Assembly (NCBI GenBank): GCA_009775095.1
Contig: VSOZ01000013.1
Coordinates: forward strand, 27,382-91,381
DNA length: 64,000 bases
DNA from: Muribaculum sp.
GTDB lineage: Bacteria > Bacteroidota > Bacteroidia > Bacteroidales > Muribaculaceae
Direction: 5' to 3'
Positions within the stretch are counted from its first letter, which is position 1. The number at the start of each line of letters is the position of its first letter. The notes under the pieces are model-generated. The model saw only the letters and a list, made by a program, of their open reading frames with translations. It was not told where the DNA came from and ran no database searches. This document shows positions 53,375-62,315 of this stretch, piece by piece. A program made the position numbers and the translations under genes.

Positions 53375-53389
53375 ATTGTTGTCATGTAT

Positions 53390-53659
53390 CTAGCTGAAGC
53401 GGTCGCGGTAATTAAGATATATGCCGCTGGGGTCGGTGACCTGTATCTTGACCTGCTCGTTGGGAGCGAGAGTGACTTCGCCGTATTTCGACGGAAGCGA
53501 CTTGGTGTATGCGTTACCGTCGGTATCGATACCGAGGAAGCCGATCATCGGAGGCACTTCGCCGTAAGTGTCAATCAACATTCGTTTGGTATGAAGCAGG
53601 GTCGTAAGTCCCGTACCTCCAAGCCCGACAAACAGGCATCTTTTGATTTTGGTTGCCAT
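53390..53659 (-). CDS. Tubulin/FtsZ-superfamily protein, N-terminal fragment ending at an in-frame TAG
   Basis: Eighty-nine residues start with IKRCLFVGLGGTGLTTL, a Rossmann-like GxGGTG nucleotide loop (G12-G17), then GFLGIDTDGNA, and end RDRFS before TAG. The downstream frame continues without shift (IHDNNVAALTSMTAG...), so this is the first part of the same protein as 50894-53374. A single substitution, for example CAG or TGG to TAG, explains it. It begins 13 bp after the VWA gene. Confidence 0.75.
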   Translation of the reverse strand: MATKIKRCLFVGLGGTGLTTLLHTKRMLIDTYGEVPPMIGFLGIDTDGNAYTKSLPSKYGEVTLAPNEQVKIQVTDPSGIYLNYRDRFS

Positions 53660-53672
53660 GATATTATATGAG

Positions 53673-55406
53673 TTAATTTAATGATATTGCGTATTCGTCG
53701 CCGTTTTTGGATTTTATCGTATAGTTGTTGTAGCGCTCCATACGTGAGGTATACGGGTCTACGACGTAAGCCCCGCGTTCGCTTACAAGTTTAAGTCCTT
53801 TCTTGTTGGGTAAAAACACCGCCGGAGTCTTCCATGTCTCGTTCACCTTATTTATGACCGTTCCGGTAAACAGGCGGTTTATAACCGACTGCTTCACGGG
53901 AGAGGCTGACAGAATGACCTTGCGGGCACCACGTATGCGGTAATGTCCGTAATATGGTTTGTCGACGGTCAGGTAAGATATACGGCCGATTGTCGGGAAA
54001 AAGATGCTCCGGAACACGGCAAACCACAGAACCAGCAACAGCAGCAGGACCACACCCGTCCATATAAGCGCTTTAAGCAGCGGATTCATAGACGGCGCAT
54101 ATCGGGCACGCAGAGCCGGCGAGAAGTCATCGGCCGCAATGTTATTTATACGGTCAATATTGCTGTGTTTAATCATCTTTAGGTCAAAGTGATAAGTGCC
54201 GCCGGGTGTCGTCGGGAGAAATGCCACAGCTATTTCCGACACCGGAGCTTTGGCGGAGAAAGTGAATTTACCGTCAGGTGCCTCTTTGCCGTCTATGAGT
54301 ACTTTATAACTGTCTATGCCCTCGCGCGAAGTCACCTGCATAACGGCCTCGGAACCGTCGCGCACAGCTTCGCCGTTGACCTCGGGCGACAGACGTAGCC
54401 TCAACGTATCGGGCCCGTACTCGTCACAGAACAAAAATGCCGGGTAATACTCGCTCTTGCCTATATAAATCTCCTCGTCATCGATACCGCCGAGTGTAAG
54501 TATGCGCTCCTCCTTATTGGTAACGTCGACCGTAATGCGGTCATTAACGATAAAGCACTCCGGACTTTTCACCGTGAACGACGCAGTGTATTCCGGTTCA
54601 CCTATGGCATTGTATATAGCCGCTTTATCGTCGCCATAGTTAGACCTGATGTCAAACACCGCCTTACCGTCAGCTATCTTGCCGTTGACAAGGGTAACTT
54701 TTATGTGCGGGTCATCGCACTCCACGGAAGCCTTGAATGTGCCGAAGTCGGAAAACGGCACCGCAATCCTCGCAGGCAGCGACAATGTGTTGACACTTAT
54801 GGTGTTGGTGGCAAACGCTCCGAAAGGCATTATCTCGCCGTTGACACTCACCACATGAAGCTGAGTACACATGTCGATAAGGCGTCTCAACTCGCTGTCG
54901 ATAACGGCTTGGGGAGTAAGCTGCACATAAAAGGCGTGCACATTCTTATATTTTCCGCAGAACCGGCTTATCAGCTCCTTGAACTTTGCGCGTCGCTGCG
55001 GGTCGGTGTCCTCACCGTCGGTAAGCAATATAAGATAGTTGTCACGGTTCTTGTCGATCATGCCTTCACCGGCAAGCCATGCATCGTATATATTTGTATT
55101 TGTGACATTTTCTATATACTTGTCAAGCGGCTTCTCGACATCTTTCCAGTCAAAGTCGCCACGCATAAAGGATATAGCCTCGTGAGGAGCGCCCTGAAAC
55201 GGCACTACCGTCACAGTAGACCCCGCCGGATCTGACTCAATGGACTTTTTAAGAAATGACTTTGTGGGCGCCCATATGTCGGCGGCACCGTTATATCCTT
55301 CCATCGATTTCGTACAATCCATAAGATAGATATAATTGCGTTCCCTTTGCGCACTGCACACAACCACAGTAAATATGAATAAAGTCAAGGCTAATATTTT
55401 CCTCAT
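53673..55406 (-). CDS. VWA-domain membrane protein, first gene of the tubulin-VWA-protease operon
   Basis: A 577-residue protein: signal peptide (1-19, ending CSAQ), VWA domain (about 24-200) with MIDAS elements YLMDCTKSM (D-x-T-x-S form) and ILLTDGEDTD, then beta-rich domains to about 430, one transmembrane helix (about 440-462, IWTGVVLLLLLVLWFAVF) and a 110-residue C-terminal tail, presumably cytoplasmic. This topology could connect a periplasmic metal-dependent adhesion domain to the cytoplasmic tubulin-like partner. No exact promoter box is found on this strand upstream. Confidence 0.82.
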   Translation of the reverse strand: MRKILALTLFIFTVVVCSAQRERNYIYLMDCTKSMEGYNGAADIWAPTKSFLKKSIESDPAGSTVTVVPFQGAPHEAISFMRGDFDWKDVEKPLDKYIENVTNTNIYDAWLAGEGMIDKNRDNYLILLTDGEDTDPQRRAKFKELISRFCGKYKNVHAFYVQLTPQAVIDSELRRLIDMCTQLHVVSVNGEIMPFGAFATNTISVNTLSLPARIAVPFSDFGTFKASVECDDPHIKVTLVNGKIADGKAVFDIRSNYGDDKAAIYNAIGEPEYTASFTVKSPECFIVNDRITVDVTNKEERILTLGGIDDEEIYIGKSEYYPAFLFCDEYGPDTLRLRLSPEVNGEAVRDGSEAVMQVTSREGIDSYKVLIDGKEAPDGKFTFSAKAPVSEIAVAFLPTTPGGTYHFDLKMIKHSNIDRINNIAADDFSPALRARYAPSMNPLLKALIWTGVVLLLLLVLWFAVFRSIFFPTIGRISYLTVDKPYYGHYRIRGARKVILSASPVKQSVINRLFTGTVINKVNETWKTPAVFLPNKKGLKLVSERGAYVVDPYTSRMERYNNYTIKSKNGDEYAISLN

Positions 55407-55512
55407 AACGACAATCTATATTTGCATTAATCTGATGAATCGTAAAATTACAAAAAATTTGCATATATCCTAAGAGGGTGTTTAAAAACTTTACCAATTA
55501 TGGGAAAAACCG

Positions 55513-55520
55513 TATCTTTG
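55513..55520 (+). promoter_or_regulatory. TATCTTTG box upstream of the Big_5 lipoprotein
   Basis: An exact TAnnTTTG box with no clear TTG 19 bp upstream. It predicts transcription starting near 55525, which makes ATG 55526 nearly leaderless and favours ATG 55550. Confidence 0.5.
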
Positions 55521-55549
55521 TCATTATGAAAAGAAACGAAGCAAGACAT

Positions 55550-57610
55550 ATGAGGTCACTGCCTGTTGTGGCGGCGCTGCTGTTTCTGGCGGCATGTGCA
55601 TCGATGGGGCGCCCCACCGGAGGTGACTACGACATAGAGCCGCCCTATTACGTGCAGAGCAATCCGGCAATAGGCTCCAAAGACATCAAAAACAACAAGA
55701 TAACCATAGACTTCAACGAAAACATTCAAGTCGAGGATGTGATGACGAAAGTGGTTGTGTCGCCGGCACAGAAGAGCATACCGTCAATAACGGCAAACGG
55801 CAAACGGGTCACTGTGGAACTGCGCGACACCATGCTACCCAACACAACATACACCATCGACTTTTCCGATGCCATAAAAGACCTTAACGAAGGCAATATT
55901 CTCGACGGCTTCGCGATGGACTTTGCCACCGGCGACTCCATAGACTCACTCCGCATATCGGGTATGGTATTCGAGGCCCGCACTCTCGAGCCGGCACAAG
56001 GGATGCTCGTAGGCGTATACAGCAATCCGTCAGACACGGCTATAACCACGCTGCCCATGGAACGAATAGCCAAGACAAATCAACTCGGGCAGTTCACTAT
56101 ACGCGGACTAAAGCCCGGGGAATACCGCATATTTGCCATCAACGACATAAATCGCGACTATCACTGGGACCGCTCCGAGGATATAGCGTTTTATGACATG
56201 ACGATATCACCCTACGCAGAGAGGTCGTCGCACCGCGATACAATATACACCGCCGAAGGCATAGACACGATAGTCGATCATGACGTAACGGCGTTCTACC
56301 CCAACGACATACTGCTCACATGGTTTAACGAAGGTTACCGGCCGCAGTATCTGAAAGACTACTCGCGTCCTGACCGCAAGCGGCTGCTGTTTAATTTCTC
56401 GGCCGAATCCGACACTCTTCCCGAGATAACAGTAATAAACGGTGTGGACTCGGGACGCCCCATCGACTCATGGACACGTCTGAACACTGTGGCCACACTC
56501 GACACTCTTGAATACTTCATTACCGACACGGCACTCATGGCGCAGGACACCATGATGCTTGAGGTGAAATATCTGCGCACCGACACTCTCGATATGCTTA
56601 CATGGACCACCGATACCCTTAGAGTACTGTTCAAGGGAGCAAAAGAGGAGGCCCGACAAAAAGAAGAAGCGGCGAAAAAAGCAGCAAAACGCCGCAAAAA
56701 AGCGGAGAAAACCGGCGAAAACATTGATTCGATAGAGGCTGCCGAGGCTGCAAAACTCACATTTCTCAACATAAACGCCAAAAGCGGCAACACACAGGAG
56801 GTATACGCTCCTCTGTTGTTTGAGATGGATCAGCCGATTGACACGATATTGCAGAGCGGGCTACACATGGAGATTTTGCGCGACACCATATGGGACACGA
56901 TAACGGCTCCCCCGCTCGAACGGGTAGATTCGTTCAACCTCATGCGCTACACACTCGACATGAAGTGGGAGCCGGGCGTAAAGTATCGCTACTCGGCCGA
57001 CTCGGCATCGGTAATCGGCATATACAATCAGTGGAACTCTCCGTTCAAGCACGAATTTACCGTAAGAAAACTTGAGGACTACTCGTCGCTGTACTTCAAC
57101 ATAACCGGAGTACGTGACTCCGCCGTTGTCGAGATACTTGACAAAAGCGACAAACCGGTGGCAACCGCTCCGCTGATTGACGGTGTGGCCTCATTCCCGC
57201 ATCTGCAGTCAGGCACATTTTATGCGCGACTGTACATAGACCGCAACGGCAACGGCAAGTACGACACCGGCAACCTTCTTGACAGCATACAGCCAGAGGA
57301 AGTATACTATTTCCCCAAAAAATTAGTGCTGAAAAAGAACTGGGACGTAGAGCAGTCATGGGACATATACGAGACCGCCATAGATCTCCAGAAGCCGAAA
57401 GAGATTGTAAAGAACAAGCCTAAGGAAAAGAAAAAACGCCGCAATAAAGACGGTTCGTACATAGACGAAGACGGCCGTACACGATATGACGACGAGGAAG
57501 ATGACGGATATGACGACGGCAATTTCTTCGGACCGAGCAACTCCAACGGTACCCGCAACTTCGGCAACGGCATGAACAACGGTTTCGGTAATTTACGTAA
57601 CAGGTTCTAA
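55550..57610 (+). CDS. Big_5 (SbsA Ig-like) domain lipoprotein
   Basis: A lipoprotein of about 686 residues: signal LPVVAALLFLAAC, then GRPTGGDYDIEPPYYVQSNP and an Ig-like Big_5 domain (ITIDFNENIQVED, LPNTTYTIDFSDAIKDLNEG). Further beta domains, an alanine/lysine-rich helix (KEEARQKEEAAKKAAKRRKK) and a charged C-terminal tail rich in Asp, Lys and Asn/Gly follow. It belongs to a conserved Bacteroidales family of surface or periplasmic lipoproteins of unknown role. I chose ATG 55550 because of the promoter; ATG 55526 is possible. The DUF3822 gene starts 6 bp after its stop. Confidence 0.8.
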   Translation: MRSLPVVAALLFLAACASMGRPTGGDYDIEPPYYVQSNPAIGSKDIKNNKITIDFNENIQVEDVMTKVVVSPAQKSIPSITANGKRVTVELRDTMLPNTTYTIDFSDAIKDLNEGNILDGFAMDFATGDSIDSLRISGMVFEARTLEPAQGMLVGVYSNPSDTAITTLPMERIAKTNQLGQFTIRGLKPGEYRIFAINDINRDYHWDRSEDIAFYDMTISPYAERSSHRDTIYTAEGIDTIVDHDVTAFYPNDILLTWFNEGYRPQYLKDYSRPDRKRLLFNFSAESDTLPEITVINGVDSGRPIDSWTRLNTVATLDTLEYFITDTALMAQDTMMLEVKYLRTDTLDMLTWTTDTLRVLFKGAKEEARQKEEAAKKAAKRRKKAEKTGENIDSIEAAEAAKLTFLNINAKSGNTQEVYAPLLFEMDQPIDTILQSGLHMEILRDTIWDTITAPPLERVDSFNLMRYTLDMKWEPGVKYRYSADSASVIGIYNQWNSPFKHEFTVRKLEDYSSLYFNITGVRDSAVVEILDKSDKPVATAPLIDGVASFPHLQSGTFYARLYIDRNGNGKYDTGNLLDSIQPEEVYYFPKKLVLKKNWDVEQSWDIYETAIDLQKPKEIVKNKPKEKKKRRNKDGSYIDEDGRTRYDDEEDDGYDDGNFFGPSNSNGTRNFGNGMNNGFGNLRNRF

Positions 57611-57615
57611 ATCAT

Positions 57616-58452
57616 ATGGGCGATACAGTTCTCGGCAAAGACCTCATAAGCGAACCACGGATGTGGAATCTGGCCATGCGCCTCAACTCCGCGGTGATGG
57701 ACGTGATGCTGTATAACGGCTCACGGCCCGACTCGCTGATATATCGGCGCTTGCCGCTCGATACATCGTCATCGACTTGGGTCAAGGCTCTTGAAGAGAC
57801 CATATATGACAACCCACTACTGCTTGGCGACTTCAACGGCACGCATATCATTGTCGATACAACCCGTGTGGCCGCCGTGCCCGATGACGTCGTGGCCGAC
57901 ACCGATATGCAGGAAGTCGTGGCCGATATGCTTCTGCCTGCTGACGACATCGATGAAGAGCTGATAATAAGTCATGTCCCGGCGCTGTCGGCAGCCATGA
58001 TGATGAAAATGCCGGAAGAGACCGCTACATTTCTGCGACGCACATTCAACAATCCGGCCATCATGCACCGGCTCACGCCGTTGTGTCGCTATTTTTTCAA
58101 CAGCAGCAAACTGGGCCATACGGGAAGGGTGTATGTAAACCTACAACAGAAGTCGCTTGACATACTCGCATTCGGCAATGACCGGTTGCTGCTCGCCAAC
58201 ACCTTTGAGTTTGACAACATAACCGATGCCGTGTACTACATAATGGCGTGTCGTGAGACTCTCGGATGCTCTGACCGCAACAACGAGGTGCTGCTTGCCG
58301 GAAATGCCGACGTACGCGAAGAGCTGACACCAATACTGCGCGAATATATCGGCTACGTCATGCCGGCCATATTCCCGTCCACAATGTTTAAAGCCGGCAA
58401 GGAAGCCTTGACGGCCCCGTTTGACCTAATTGTACTGCCACTATGCGAATAA
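57616..58452 (+). CDS. DUF3822 family protein
   Basis: A 278-residue soluble protein matching DUF3822: N-terminal RMWNLAMRLNSAVMDVMLYN and a C-terminal half with YVNLQQKSLDILAFGNDRLLLANTF, an actin/ASKHA-like pattern common in this family. It lies immediately before rsmD in many Bacteroidetes and overlaps it here by 10 bp. Function unknown; the pairing suggests translational coupling. Confidence 0.85.
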   Translation: MGDTVLGKDLISEPRMWNLAMRLNSAVMDVMLYNGSRPDSLIYRRLPLDTSSSTWVKALEETIYDNPLLLGDFNGTHIIVDTTRVAAVPDDVVADTDMQEVVADMLLPADDIDEELIISHVPALSAAMMMKMPEETATFLRRTFNNPAIMHRLTPLCRYFFNSSKLGHTGRVYVNLQQKSLDILAFGNDRLLLANTFEFDNITDAVYYIMACRETLGCSDRNNEVLLAGNADVREELTPILREYIGYVMPAIFPSTMFKAGKEALTAPFDLIVLPLCE

Positions 58453-58979
58453 TCAGAGGAAAATACGGCCGACGCCGCTTTAATGTGCCTACCAACATAT
58501 CGGCACGCCCGACCACGGACTTTGCTCGTGAAAACATATTCAATGTCCTTGAAAATATGGTTGACTTCGAGGGCCTTACCGCTCTCGACCTGTTTGCCGG
58601 CACGGGCGCCATAACATTCGAGTTTCTTTCGCGCGAATGCGAGTGGGTGACCTGCGTGGAGAAAGCCGCTACCCAATACAAGTTCATCAAGCAGGTGGCG
58701 CAACAGCTCGACATAAAAAACATATCGGTAATCAAGGGCGACGTCTTCAAGTTCATTGACACATGCGACCGTCAGTTTGACATTATATTTGCTGACCCAC
58801 CCTACGACCTGCCCGATTTTGCAAAAGTCCCGGAGAAGATACTCGGATCACGCATGCTCAAGCCCGGCAGCATAGTCATAGTGGAGCACTCGAAAGCCTA
58901 CGACTTCTCGTCGCTCCCCCACTTCGCCGAGCACCGCGTTTACGGCTCGGTCAACTTCTCGATATTCCGCATACCGTAG
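58443..58979 (+). CDS. rsmD: 16S rRNA (guanine(966)-N(2))-methyltransferase RsmD
   Basis: A 178-residue RsmD: N-terminal MRIIRGKYGRRRFNVP, RPTTDFARENIFNVLEN, SAM-binding LDLFAGTGAITFEFLSR and catalytic IIFADPPYDLP (DPPY). It methylates G966 of 16S rRNA. It ends in TAG and is followed by a bidirectional hairpin before asnS. Confidence 0.95.
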   Translation: MRIIRGKYGRRRFNVPTNISARPTTDFARENIFNVLENMVDFEGLTALDLFAGTGAITFEFLSRECEWVTCVEKAATQYKFIKQVAQQLDIKNISVIKGDVFKFIDTCDRQFDIIFADPPYDLPDFAKVPEKILGSRMLKPGSIVIVEHSKAYDFSSLPHFAEHRVYGSVNFSIFRIP

Positions 58980-58992
58980 ATATAAATGACAA

Positions 58993-59017
58993 GGCCGGGG
59001 CAATGACTGCTCCGGCC
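58993..59017. terminator. Hairpin between converging rsmD and asnS
   Basis: GGCCGGGGCA pairs with TGCTCCGGCC around an ATGAC loop with one G-U pair. The T-rich flanks are modest, but the place between converging genes supports a shared terminator. Confidence 0.6.
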
Positions 59018-59045
59018 TCATGGTTTATACATTAATTATTCTGTA

Positions 59046-60434
59046 TCAGAACTCTGCATTGTTGGGGGTACGCGGGAACGGGATAACGTCGCGTATGTTG
59101 GTCATTCCTGTCACAAACAGCACAAGGCGCTCGAAGCCAAGACCGAAGCCGGCATGAGGCACAGTGCCGAAACGACGCGTGTCAAGATACCACCACATAT
59201 CCTTCATAGGTATGTCAAGCTCCTCGATGCGGGCGCTTAGCTTATCGAAGTTTTCCTCACGCTCCGAACCGCCGATGATTTCACCGATTTTCGGGAACAG
59301 GACATCCATGGCACGGACAGTCTTGTTATCTTCGTTGAGCTTCATATAGAAAGCCTTGATCTCCTTCGGATAATCGGTAAGGATGACCGGCTTTTTGAAG
59401 TGTTCCTCCACGAGATAACGCTCGTGCTCGCTCTGCAGGTCGGCGCCCCAGTATACGGGGAACTCAAACTTATGCTTTGACTCCTCAAGTATTTTGACAC
59501 CTTCGGTATAGGACAGGCGCACAAACTCATTGTCAAGAACAAACTTGAGCCGTTCGACAAGTTCATTGTCATAATGCTCGGCAAGGAAGTCAATGTCATC
59601 GCGGCAATTGTCAAGCGCATACTTTATACAATACTTGATAAAGTCTTCGGCAAGATCCATGTTGTCGGTGATGTCGAAAAACGCCACTTCCGGCTCTATC
59701 ATCCAAAACTCCGACAAGTGACGCGGAGTGTTGGAGTTCTCGGCGCGGAATGTGGGGCCGAAAGTATATATGGCTCCGAGTGCGGTGGCTCCAAGCTCGC
59801 CTTCAAGCTGTCCCGACACGGTAAGTGCTGTAGGCTTTCCGAAGAAGTCAGCCGAATAGTCGACCTTACCCTCCTCGTTCTTGGGCAGATTGTTGAGGTC
59901 AAGCGTAGTTACCTGAAACATGGCTCCGGCTCCCTCACAGTCGCTTGCCGTAATAAGCGGAGTGTTGAGATAAAAGAAGCCTCGCTCCTGAAAGAACTTA
60001 TGGATAGCAAAAGCCAATGCGCTGCGCACACGAAGAATGGCGCCGAACGTATTGGTACGGGGACGCAAGTGTGCTTTTTCACGCAAAAACTCCAGCGTAT
60101 GGCCCTTTTTCTGCAATGGATAGCTCTCGGGGTCGGCGGTGCCGAATACCTCAAGCGTGCGGGCCTGTATCTCGACAGACTGCCCTTTGCCCATTGACTC
60201 GACAAGAAGTCCGTCGACTTTTATGGCCGAGCCGGTTGTGATGGGCTTAAGCTGCTCGTCAGTAAACTGCGCCATATCAAAAACGATCTGAACGTTTTTT
60301 ACGGTCGAGCCGTCGTTAAGAGCAACAAACTGCACGTGTTTGTTACCGCGACGGGTACGCACCCATCCCATGACACACACCTCTTTGCCTAAATGCTCCG
60401 GGCGGAAAAGGTCGATTATTTTAATACGTTTCAT
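59046..60434 (-). CDS. asnS: Asparaginyl-tRNA synthetase
   Basis: A 462-residue class IIb synthetase. The OB-fold anticodon domain (EVCVMGWVRTRRGNKHVQFV) is followed by the catalytic core with TFRAENSNTPRHLSEFWMIE (motif 2) and HAGFGLGFERL (motif 3). It charges tRNA-Asn. It lies 27 bp downstream of the pseudouridine synthase gene, probably in one transcript. Confidence 0.97.
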   Translation of the reverse strand: MKRIKIIDLFRPEHLGKEVCVMGWVRTRRGNKHVQFVALNDGSTVKNVQIVFDMAQFTDEQLKPITTGSAIKVDGLLVESMGKGQSVEIQARTLEVFGTADPESYPLQKKGHTLEFLREKAHLRPRTNTFGAILRVRSALAFAIHKFFQERGFFYLNTPLITASDCEGAGAMFQVTTLDLNNLPKNEEGKVDYSADFFGKPTALTVSGQLEGELGATALGAIYTFGPTFRAENSNTPRHLSEFWMIEPEVAFFDITDNMDLAEDFIKYCIKYALDNCRDDIDFLAEHYDNELVERLKFVLDNEFVRLSYTEGVKILEESKHKFEFPVYWGADLQSEHERYLVEEHFKKPVILTDYPKEIKAFYMKLNEDNKTVRAMDVLFPKIGEIIGGSEREENFDKLSARIEELDIPMKDMWWYLDTRRFGTVPHAGFGLGFERLVLFVTGMTNIRDVIPFPRTPNNAEF

Positions 60435-60461
60435 TGAAAAATGATTGTAAGTCAGTTTATG

Positions 60462-62009
60462 TTATTCAAATGACCCCATCTTCAGGAAGTTTACCTCTTC
60501 CTGAGTCAGATAGCGCCAGCGACCGCGCGGCAGGTTCTTTTTGGTAAGACCTGCAAAGTAGACACGGTCAAGTTTGGTGACATGATAGCCGAGACTCTCA
60601 AATATGCGGCGCACAATGCGGTTGCGGCCGGAGTGAATCTCTATGCCGGCCTGATTGCGGTCAGTGTCGGTGGCGTAGCTGATAGCGTCGGCATGTATGG
60701 GTCCGTCCTCAAGCTCGATGCCGTCGGCGATGGCCTGCATGTCGTCTTCCGAGATGTCTTTGTCGGTCCATACATGATATATCTTTTTCTTCACATATTT
60801 GGGGTGAGTCAGCTTGGATGCCAAATCGCCGTCGTTAGTGAGCAGAAGCACACCGGTAGTGTTGCGGTCAAGACGTCCTACGGGATATATGCGTTCGTCA
60901 CATGCTCCTTTTACAAGGTCCATGACGGTGGTACGTCCGTTGGGGTCGTCGCTTGTAGTCACACAATCCTTGGGCTTGTTGAGAAGTATGTAGCACTTGC
61001 TCTCAAGTGTAACTACCTTTTCATCATACTCAACGACATCGTTGTGCGATATCTTGGTACCGAGTTCGGTGACAACCTCGCCGTTGACCTTTACAAGACC
61101 CTGCTGAATGAATTCATCGGCCTCGCGGCGTGAGCATATGCCGGCATTGGCCATAAACTTATTCAGACGTATCTGCTCGTTAGGATCGGGTATAGGCATC
61201 TCGTATTCGATGCGCTTGGGACGCGGTACGAAGCTCTTGCCTTGACGCGGCGCATTAAATCCACGATTGCCGCCCTGCTGTCGGTTGTTGTGATAGCCCT
61301 GCTGACGGCCTCCACCCTGCTGGCGATTGTTGTAGCCACCCTGCTGTCGGTTATTGTTGTAACCGCCTTGGCGATTGTTGTTATAACCGCCCTGCTGACG
61401 GTTGTTGTTATAGCCACCCTGTCGGTTATTGTTGTAACCGCCTTGACGATTATTATAGCCGCCCTGCTGGCGATTATTGTTGTAACCACCTTGACGGTTG
61501 TTATTATAGCCGCCTTGACGATTGTTGTTATAGCCGCCCTGCTGACGGTTGTTGTTATAGCCACCCTGTCGGTTGTTATTATATCCGGAGGGGCGGTATG
61601 CGTTGTAGCCTTCAGGCTGCGACGACTGCGTATAGCCTTCTGCCGGCTGCTCGGCTGTATTTTCAGCGCCGTCTGCACCCTGCTGAGGCTGATATTGACG
61701 AGGCTGATAACCACCTTGATTGTTGTTATAGCGATTGTTGTAACCACCTTGTTGACGGTTATTGTAGCCGCCCTGATTGTTATAGCGGTTGTTATAGCCG
61801 CCCTGCTGACGGTTGTTGTAAGGTCTAGGCTGATACGGACGGTCATAACTGCTGTATTCGCGATGTCCGTTTTCAGGAGAGTGATAGTCGCCCTGCTGAC
61901 CGTGGTCCACTTTATTACTGAAATTGTTGTTTTCGCCGTCTGATGACGCTGCGATACGGTTCTCCCCAATTCTTGGCCGTTTCGGTTTCTTTTCTTCGTT
62001 GTTATCCAT
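60462..62009 (-). CDS. rluB: RluB-type pseudouridine synthase with long GGYNNNRQ low-complexity N-terminus
   Basis: A 515-residue protein. Residues about 1-265 are Asn/Gln/Gly/Tyr/Arg-rich, with roughly 15 repeats of RQGGYNNN type. Then come a S4 domain (RLNKFMANAGICSRREADEF) and a RluB/RluE/RsuA catalytic domain with YPVGRLDRNTTGVLLLTNDG, whose Asp attacks uracil, and an IHSGRNRIVRRIFESLGY tail. It converts uridine to pseudouridine in rRNA. The N-terminal tail resembles prion-like or phase-separating RNA-binding tails; it is unusually long even for Bacteroidetes homologues. A promoter near 62200 leaves a leader of about 180 nt. Confidence 0.9.
   Translation of the reverse strand: MDNNEEKKPKRPRIGENRIAASSDGENNNFSNKVDHGQQGDYHSPENGHREYSSYDRPYQPRPYNNRQQGGYNNRYNNQGGYNNRQQGGYNNRYNNNQGGYQPRQYQPQQGADGAENTAEQPAEGYTQSSQPEGYNAYRPSGYNNNRQGGYNNNRQQGGYNNNRQGGYNNNRQGGYNNNRQQGGYNNRQGGYNNNRQGGYNNNRQQGGYNNNRQGGYNNNRQQGGYNNRQQGGGRQQGYHNNRQQGGNRGFNAPRQGKSFVPRPKRIEYEMPIPDPNEQIRLNKFMANAGICSRREADEFIQQGLVKVNGEVVTELGTKISHNDVVEYDEKVVTLESKCYILLNKPKDCVTTSDDPNGRTTVMDLVKGACDERIYPVGRLDRNTTGVLLLTNDGDLASKLTHPKYVKKKIYHVWTDKDISEDDMQAIADGIELEDGPIHADAISYATDTDRNQAGIEIHSGRNRIVRRIFESLGYHVTKLDRVYFAGLTKKNLPRGRWRYLTQEEVNFLKMGSFE
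61237..61830. repeat. Minisatellite-like coding repeats (GGYNNNRQ)
   Basis: DNA repeats of about 21-27 bp, on the plus strand reading like CGGTTGTTGTTATAGCC with CACCTTG or CACCCTG links, run almost continuously from 61260 to 61600 and again from 61730 to 61830. The period is a multiple of three, so copy-number changes keep the frame. Confidence 0.8.
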
Positions 62010-62195
62010 AACTTCGGTACGTTAAAAAATAAATTTAAGTTTCTGCCTCTCGGCGATTCAGGCTTTGCCTTGATTAGAAATTAAACGTTTAATTATTAAA
62101 TTAATAGAGCGTAATGTAAATTTAAAAGTTGACAAGAAAAATACATCGGTGTTGCACCCAAAGTACATTAGTACTGCCTTTTAAGCGAAACGATG

Positions 62196-62226
62196 CAAAA
62201 TTAAGTTTTTTATTTGATTGAAACAA
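62196..62226 (-). promoter_or_regulatory. Promoter of the pseudouridine synthase-asnS operon
   Basis: TAATTTTG (minus strand, 62203-62196) is the -7 box and TTG (62226-62224) lies 20 bp upstream. The resulting leader, 62010 to about 62190, holds a perfect 16-bp palindrome AATTAAACGTTTAATT at 62079-62094 and no gene. Confidence 0.55.
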
Positions 62227-62252
62227 TATTTTTATTGGTATATTTATACGGC

Positions 62253-62284
62253 AAACGCCCCGATTTTTTAATATCGAGGCGTTT
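62253..62284 (-). terminator. Hairpin downstream of purB
   Basis: AAACGCCCCGAT (62253-62264) pairs with ATCGAGGCGTTT (62273-62284) with one mismatch. It lies 32 bp after the purB stop. T-rich sequence flanks it on both strands, so direction is not certain. Confidence 0.55.
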
Positions 62285-62315
62285 TAGCGTTTTTTAATAT
62301 ATGTGTCAACCGAAA

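Noticed and set aside
53390..53392. Reassignment of TAG as a sense codon
   Set aside because: Other genes in the window end normally at TAG (for example rsmD and the glycosidase at 5513), so a point mutation or error is simpler.
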